From: CAYFPS01 sp964345075
GTDB taxonomy: Bacteria; CAIWAD01
Reading direction: 5' to 3'
Assembly: GCA_964345075.1 (NCBI GenBank)
Contig: CAYFPS010000032.1
Coordinates: 1-24,882 of the forward strand
DNA: 24,882 bases
Position numbers and translations under genes: made by a program. The notes beneath the pieces were generated by a model. That model ran no database searches. It worked only from the letters and a program-made list of their open reading frames with translations, and had not been told where the DNA came from. The number at the start of each line of letters is the position of its first letter. Position 1 is the stretch's first letter. Positions 22,436-24,882 of the stretch are shown here, in pieces.

Positions 22436-23848
22436 ATGAGTAGCCGAAGCCTGACCGTCATTGGTGGTGGACCCGGCGGATACGCGGCTGCCTTTTATGC
22501 AGCCGATCTGGGTATGGATGTAACACTGATTGAGCCGCGGGACAATCCGGGCGGTGTCTGCCTGCACGAGGGCTGCATCCCTTCCAAGGCGCTGCTGCAT
22601 GTTGCGGCACTGCTGAATGAGACACGGGAAGCCTCGCGCTGGGGCCTTAGCTACAGCGAGCCGCGACTGGATCTGAACCGGCTGCGCGCCTGGAAAGACG
22701 AAGTCGTAGGTGGGCTGGTCGGTGGCCTTGGTGATCTGCGTGACAAGCGCAAGGTCAGGCATATTCGCGCTACAGCCACTTTTGTATCACGCCATCACCT
22801 TAGACTTGATTTCGCTGATGGTCGTAGCGAAACGATGGAAGTGGACAAGGTGCTGCTGGCAGCTGGAAGCCGAAGCGTCGTGCTGCCTGGCTGGCCAGAA
22901 TCGAAGCGAATCTGGGATTCAACCGACGCGCTTGAATTGCCCGACCTGCCCGGCCGTATGCTCGTGGTGGGCGGCGGCATCATCGGTCTGGAGCTGGGCA
23001 GCGTTTATGCCAGCCTGGGAAGCCGTGTCTCGGTGGTTGAGATGCTTCCCGGACTGATCCCGGGTGCCGATCGCGATCTGGTGCGAGTGCTGGAGAAGAA
23101 GCTTCTGCCGCGCTTCGAAGAGATTCTGACTTCCACCCGTGTGACACAGGTTGAATCGCAGCGCAGCGCCGTCAAGGTGACGATGGCCACGCCGGACGGT
23201 GAGCGTGTGGAGAAGTACGACAAGCTGCTGGTCAGTGTGGGCCGAAGGCCCAACAGCGATCGCCTGGGCCTTGAAAACGCCGGTGTCAAGCTGGACGAGC
23301 GCGGCTTTGTGGTGGTGGACGCGAAGCGGCGCTGCAACCTGGACGGCATCTGGGCAATTGGGGACCTGACCGGCCAACCCATGCTGGCGCACAAGGCCTC
23401 TGCTGAAGCGCGCGTTGCTGTGGAAGATATGGATGGCCAGAAGGGTGCAGCCTTTGACCCGGCGACCATCCCCAGTGTGGTATACACCGATCCCGAAATC
23501 GCATGGTGCGGAGTCACGGAAACCGAAGCCAAGGACAAGCAGATTCCGGTCAAGGTCGCACGCTTCCCCTGGCAGGCATCCGGCCGCGCACTCTCGATGG
23601 ACAGGACCGATGGCCTGACAAAACTGATCATCGACCCCGAAACAGACAGGCTGCTGGGGATGGGCATAGCGGGGAAGGGTGCTGGGGAAATGATCTCCGA
23701 GGGCGTTCTGGCCATTGAAATGGCAGCTCTTGCCAGCGATATGGCCAAGAGCATTCATCCACATCCGACCCTGGCTGAAACAGTCATGGAGTCGGCCGAG
23801 ATCTATTACGGCCACGCGACGCATTTTCTTTCCGGAAAACGACGCTAA
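22436..23848 (+). CDS. lpd: Dihydrolipoamide dehydrogenase (E3)
   Basis: A 470-residue FAD-dependent disulfide oxidoreductase that reoxidises the E2 lipoyl group and passes electrons to NAD+. The FAD-binding motif is VIGGGPGGYAAAF (Gly10-Gly15), and the redox-active disulfide is Cys42/Cys47 in GGVCLHEGCIPSK. The central NAD-binding motif is VVGGGIIGLELGSVYASLG, and the FAD motif IWAIGDLTGQPMLAHKA follows. The catalytic His443-Glu448 is in HPHPTLAE. The active-site spacer LHEG replaces the common LNVG. GGAGGG lies upstream of the ATG. It is the last gene of the pdh operon. No terminator follows before the tRNA gene 85 nt downstream. Confidence 0.97.
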   Translation: MSSRSLTVIGGGPGGYAAAFYAADLGMDVTLIEPRDNPGGVCLHEGCIPSKALLHVAALLNETREASRWGLSYSEPRLDLNRLRAWKDEVVGGLVGGLGDLRDKRKVRHIRATATFVSRHHLRLDFADGRSETMEVDKVLLAAGSRSVVLPGWPESKRIWDSTDALELPDLPGRMLVVGGGIIGLELGSVYASLGSRVSVVEMLPGLIPGADRDLVRVLEKKLLPRFEEILTSTRVTQVESQRSAVKVTMATPDGERVEKYDKLLVSVGRRPNSDRLGLENAGVKLDERGFVVVDAKRRCNLDGIWAIGDLTGQPMLAHKASAEARVAVEDMDGQKGAAFDPATIPSVVYTDPEIAWCGVTETEAKDKQIPVKVARFPWQASGRALSMDRTDGLTKLIIDPETDRLLGMGIAGKGAGEMISEGVLAIEMAALASDMAKSIHPHPTLAETVMESAEIYYGHATHFLSGKRR

Positions 23849-23872
23849 GACAGGCCCAAGTGGCGCGGGAAC

Positions 23873-23901
23873 TTGCGAAAGCCGTGTCCCTTCCCTATCC
23901 T
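23873..23901 (+). promoter_or_regulatory. Candidate sigma-70 promoter of tRNA-Ser
   Basis: TTGCGA (23873-23878), 17-bp spacer, TATCCT (23896-23901), followed by a GC-rich stretch of the kind found at stringently controlled stable-RNA promoters. The start would be near 23908, giving a leader of about 26 nt before the tRNA. Confidence 0.5.
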
Positions 23902-23933
23902 GTTCGCTTGCCCGGCGCAGCCGGCCACCATCT

Positions 23934-24021
23934 GGAGAGATGACCGAGTGGCTGAAGGTGCACGCTTGGAAAGCGTGTGTAGGGTACCCCCCTACCGAGG
24001 GTTCGAATCCCTCTCTCTCCG
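23934..24021 (+). tRNA. tRNA-Ser (anticodon GGA)
   Basis: An 88-nt serine tRNA with all arms intact. The acceptor stem GGAGAGA/TCTCTCC (23934-23940 with 24014-24020) is perfect, with discriminator G at 24021. The anticodon stem CACGC/GCGTG encloses the loop TTGGAAA, with GGA at 23968-23970. The long class II variable arm is GTAGGG...CCCTAC, as expected for serine. The T arm is GAGGG-TTCGAAT-CCCTC. The 3' CCA is not encoded. It reads UCC and UCU codons. Confidence 0.96.
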
Positions 24022-24030
24022 TTCGCAGAC

Positions 24031-24066
24031 AAAAAGAAAACCCGCCAGAAGGCGGGTTTTCTTTTT
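24031..24066 (+). terminator. Strong intrinsic terminator after tRNA-Ser
   Basis: A perfect 16-bp stem: AAAAAGAAAACCCGCC pairs with GGCGGGTTTTCTTTTT around an AGAA loop. The A-tract on the left also makes it work on the opposite strand. It starts 9 nt after the tRNA and is the first part of a duplicated 97-bp block. Confidence 0.93.
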
Positions 24067-24133
24067 GGCAAGAAGGGAGAGAAGTTGTAGAAGTGGCGCC
24101 GGAATTAGGCGCCCACTGCCAGGATCATGAAGC
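24037..24133. repeat. 97-bp direct repeat, copy A
   Basis: Matches 24284-24380 with three mismatches in 97 bp (positions 24103, 24128 and 24130), offset 247 bp. It contains the core of the terminator hairpin, GGGAGAGAAG, the GGCGCC hairpin and the conserved CACTGCCAGGATCA segment. Confidence 0.95.
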
Positions 24134-24197
24134 CTGGAGGAGGATCACCGCCAGATTGGCGGGCATGGTCCCAGGCTGAATCATTCCTCTCTCTCCG
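24076..24197 (+). ncRNA. Putative structured RNA unit A (or tRNA-Ser relic)
   Basis: GGAGAGA (24076-24082) and TCTCTCC-G (24190-24197) reproduce the acceptor stem and discriminator of the adjacent tRNA-Ser, but the interior is not a tRNA. Inside are a hairpin GGCGCC-ggaatta-GGCGCC (24095-24113) and a stem AGCCTGG (24131-24137) with CCAGGCT (24171-24177). That stem encloses a further perfect hairpin CCGCCA-GAT-TGGCGG (24148-24162). No dedicated promoter is visible and a strong terminator sits just upstream, so expression is uncertain. It could be a decayed tRNA gene, an attachment-site remnant or a genuine small RNA. Confidence 0.4.
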
Positions 24198-24281
24198 AAG
24201 CGGGTAGTTGGCGTTACTATTGGCGACACCATAAAAGCGTTTTGAATATTCTTTGGATCATCATCCCTCGAACCCGGATGT

Positions 24282-24313
24282 AAAAAACCCGCCAGAAGGC
24301 GGGTTTTCTTTTT
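24282..24313 (+). terminator. Second copy of the terminator hairpin
   Basis: AAAACCCGCC-AGAA-GGCGGGTTTT followed by CTTTTT. It is the duplicate of the terminator at 24031-24066, with the left arm slightly altered (AAAAAA instead of AAAAAGAAAA). It would end any transcript through unit A. Confidence 0.85.
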
Positions 24314-24380
24314 GGCAAGAAGGGAGAGAAGTTGTAGAAGTGGCGCCGGTATTAGGCGCCCACTGCCAGGATCACGGAGC
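24284..24380. repeat. 97-bp direct repeat, copy B
   Basis: Nearly identical to 24037-24133. Its last 25 bp recur exactly as a third partial copy at 24510-24534. Confidence 0.95.
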
Positions 24381-24443
24381 GCAGCAGAGATTGCCGGTTT
24401 GCTTCGGGGCCATTGACTGCGCGACGTAATCCCTCTCTCTCCG
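24323..24443 (+). ncRNA. Putative structured RNA unit B (or tRNA-Ser relic)
   Basis: Same plan as unit A: GGAGAGA (24323-24329) with TCTCTCC-G (24436-24443), and the GGCGCC hairpin (24342-24360). At the register of unit A's AGCCTGG stem there is a different stem, GCGCAG (24379-24384) with CTGCGC (24417-24422). The 16 bases ending at 24443 are identical to the 3' end of tRNA-Ser (24006-24021). Retention of pairing with different bases hints at structural constraint, but two copies are too few to prove it. Confidence 0.4.
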
Positions 24444-24509
24444 AAACGGGTAAACCAGAAGTGGCAAAGGCTTGCGTGAGATTGCTCGCAGCATGTGCGG
24501 ATTCTGCAC

Positions 24510-24534
24510 GCGCCCACTGCCAGGATCACGGAGC
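24510..24534. repeat. Third partial copy (25 bp) of the tRNA-linked repeat
   Basis: Exact match to 24356-24380, the end of repeat copy B. A weaker match AGAAGTGGC at 24457-24465 lies where the 5' side of the GGCGCC hairpin would be. This suggests a third, more altered unit. Confidence 0.85.
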
Positions 24535-24554
24535 TGATTGCTGATTGCTGATTG
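24534..24554. repeat. Heptad triplet (CTGATTG x3)
   Basis: Three exact tandem copies of a 7-bp unit, starting at the last base of the third partial repeat. It shares only the 7-bp period with the TAACGCC arrays. Confidence 0.9.
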
Positions 24555-24596
24555 CTGTCCAACCGCTTGACACTGTGTTGATGGCTGGACAGTTTT
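24555..24596 (+). terminator. Candidate terminator hairpin
   Basis: CTGTCCAACC (24555-24564) pairs with GGCTGGACAG (24583-24592) with one mismatch, around an 18-nt loop, followed by TTTT. It might end a transcript through the tRNA-linked repeats. The loop is long, so strength is doubtful. Confidence 0.45.
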
Positions 24597-24608
24597 GCAA
24601 AGCTATGT

Positions 24609-24656
24609 TCCCGATAAATCGGGACAAGCCGACACGACGTTCCCGACAAATCGGGA
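24609..24656. repeat. Pair of TCCCGA...TCGGGA palindromes
   Basis: TCCCGAT-AA-ATCGGGA (24609-24624) and TCCCGA-CAAA-TCGGGA (24641-24656), 16 bp each. Related half-sites occur at 17318-17343, and a looser TCCC...GGGA lies at the window end. The core is like the dispersed ATTCCC...GGGAAT-type repeats known in other bacteria. Confidence 0.75.
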
Positions 24657-24882
24657 GCAATGCCCAGATCACATTCTCATGGCCGCTGATCGCCGCACGC
24701 CTTCATGCCAAATGAAGCACATGAATAGTGTTTGGCTGCTCTCCGTGCCAGGACTCAGGCGCTGCTTGCGGATTTCTTCGTGCACGCGGTTGAGGAGTTT
24801 TTTGCAAGTGCACTCCAAAGGATTCCATTGTTGATCAACTGCGAATGCCGCACGTGAGGATCGTGATTCTCCCTATTCGGGA
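24657..24882. other. Unassigned sequence at the window end
   Basis: No confident gene. A plus-strand frame ending with TGA at about 24857 contains a short protein-like run (ALLADFFVHAVEEFFASALQ). It has a stop only a few codons upstream and no ribosome site, so at best it is the remnant of a broken gene. Another plus-strand frame (24595-24834) gives a 79-residue peptide with no recognisable features. Confidence 0.4.

Noticed and set aside
24125..24649. Minus-strand open frame of 174 codons downstream of the tRNA
   Set aside because: It runs antisense through the tRNA-derived repeats and terminator copy (peptide pieces such as GERGI and LAKKKTRLLAGF are typical artefacts of tRNA ends and terminators). 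No ribosome site.
24595..24834. Plus-strand open frame of 79 codons near the window end
   Set aside because: It crosses the TCCCGA palindromes, has no ribosome site and shows no protein-like pattern.
24657..24882. Remnant of a REP-associated or IS200-type transposase
   Set aside because: I looked for the HUH motif and typical IS200-like blocks on both strands and saw none; the repeats alone do not justify the call.

Overview
This 24.9 kb chromosomal segment comes from a motile, Gram-negative (diderm) bacterium of fairly high GC content, roughly 60% by eye. The evidence is an LptD-type outer-membrane protein, a long flagellar basal-body/hook operon and a three-gene pyruvate dehydrogenase operon. 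The flagellar order flgB-flgC-fliE-fliF-fliG-fliH-fliI-fliJ-(motE/ylxF-like)-fliK-flgD-flgE-motA-motB is the one known from spirochaetes and Firmicutes rather than enterics. The phylum cannot be fixed from the sequence alone; a member of the FCB or a related candidate phylum would fit.

Layout. 1-236: non-coding or gene-end sequence with a perfect hairpin and a 9-unit TAACGCC array. 237-4618 (minus strand): a CstA-family transporter followed by an overlapping lptD-like gene. 4619-4833: divergent control region with a textbook sigma-54 promoter at 4788-4802. 4834-15706: twelve flagellar genes on the plus strand; every junction from fliF to flgD overlaps. 15708-15734: a sigma-28 (FliA-type) promoter just before motA-motB (15768-17225). 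17226-17595: a gene-free stretch with inverted arrays of heptanucleotide repeats and an inserted palindrome. 17596-18177: a secreted YceI-family protein with its own terminator. 18358-23848: aceE-aceF-lpd. 23934-24021: tRNA-Ser(GGA). 24022-24882: tandem duplications downstream of the tRNA, containing two terminator hairpins, copies of the tRNA 3' end and two putative structured RNA units.

How the parts work together. The sigma-54 promoter would drive the rod, MS ring, switch, export ATPase and hook genes. The sigma-28 promoter would add late expression of the MotA/MotB stator. This is the classic two-step flagellar hierarchy, read directly from promoter sequences. The pdh genes form a self-contained complex (E1, single-lipoyl E2, E3).

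The most unusual material is non-coding or sub-genic. (i) Two tRNA-linked repeat units share a 5' half and a tRNA-like closing stem, and keep an internal stem at the same register with different base pairs. (ii) Arrays of 7-bp repeats place stop codons in every reading frame. (iii) The 7-mer GTATCAC occurs 16 times inside coding sequence, several times using codons that look uncommon here.
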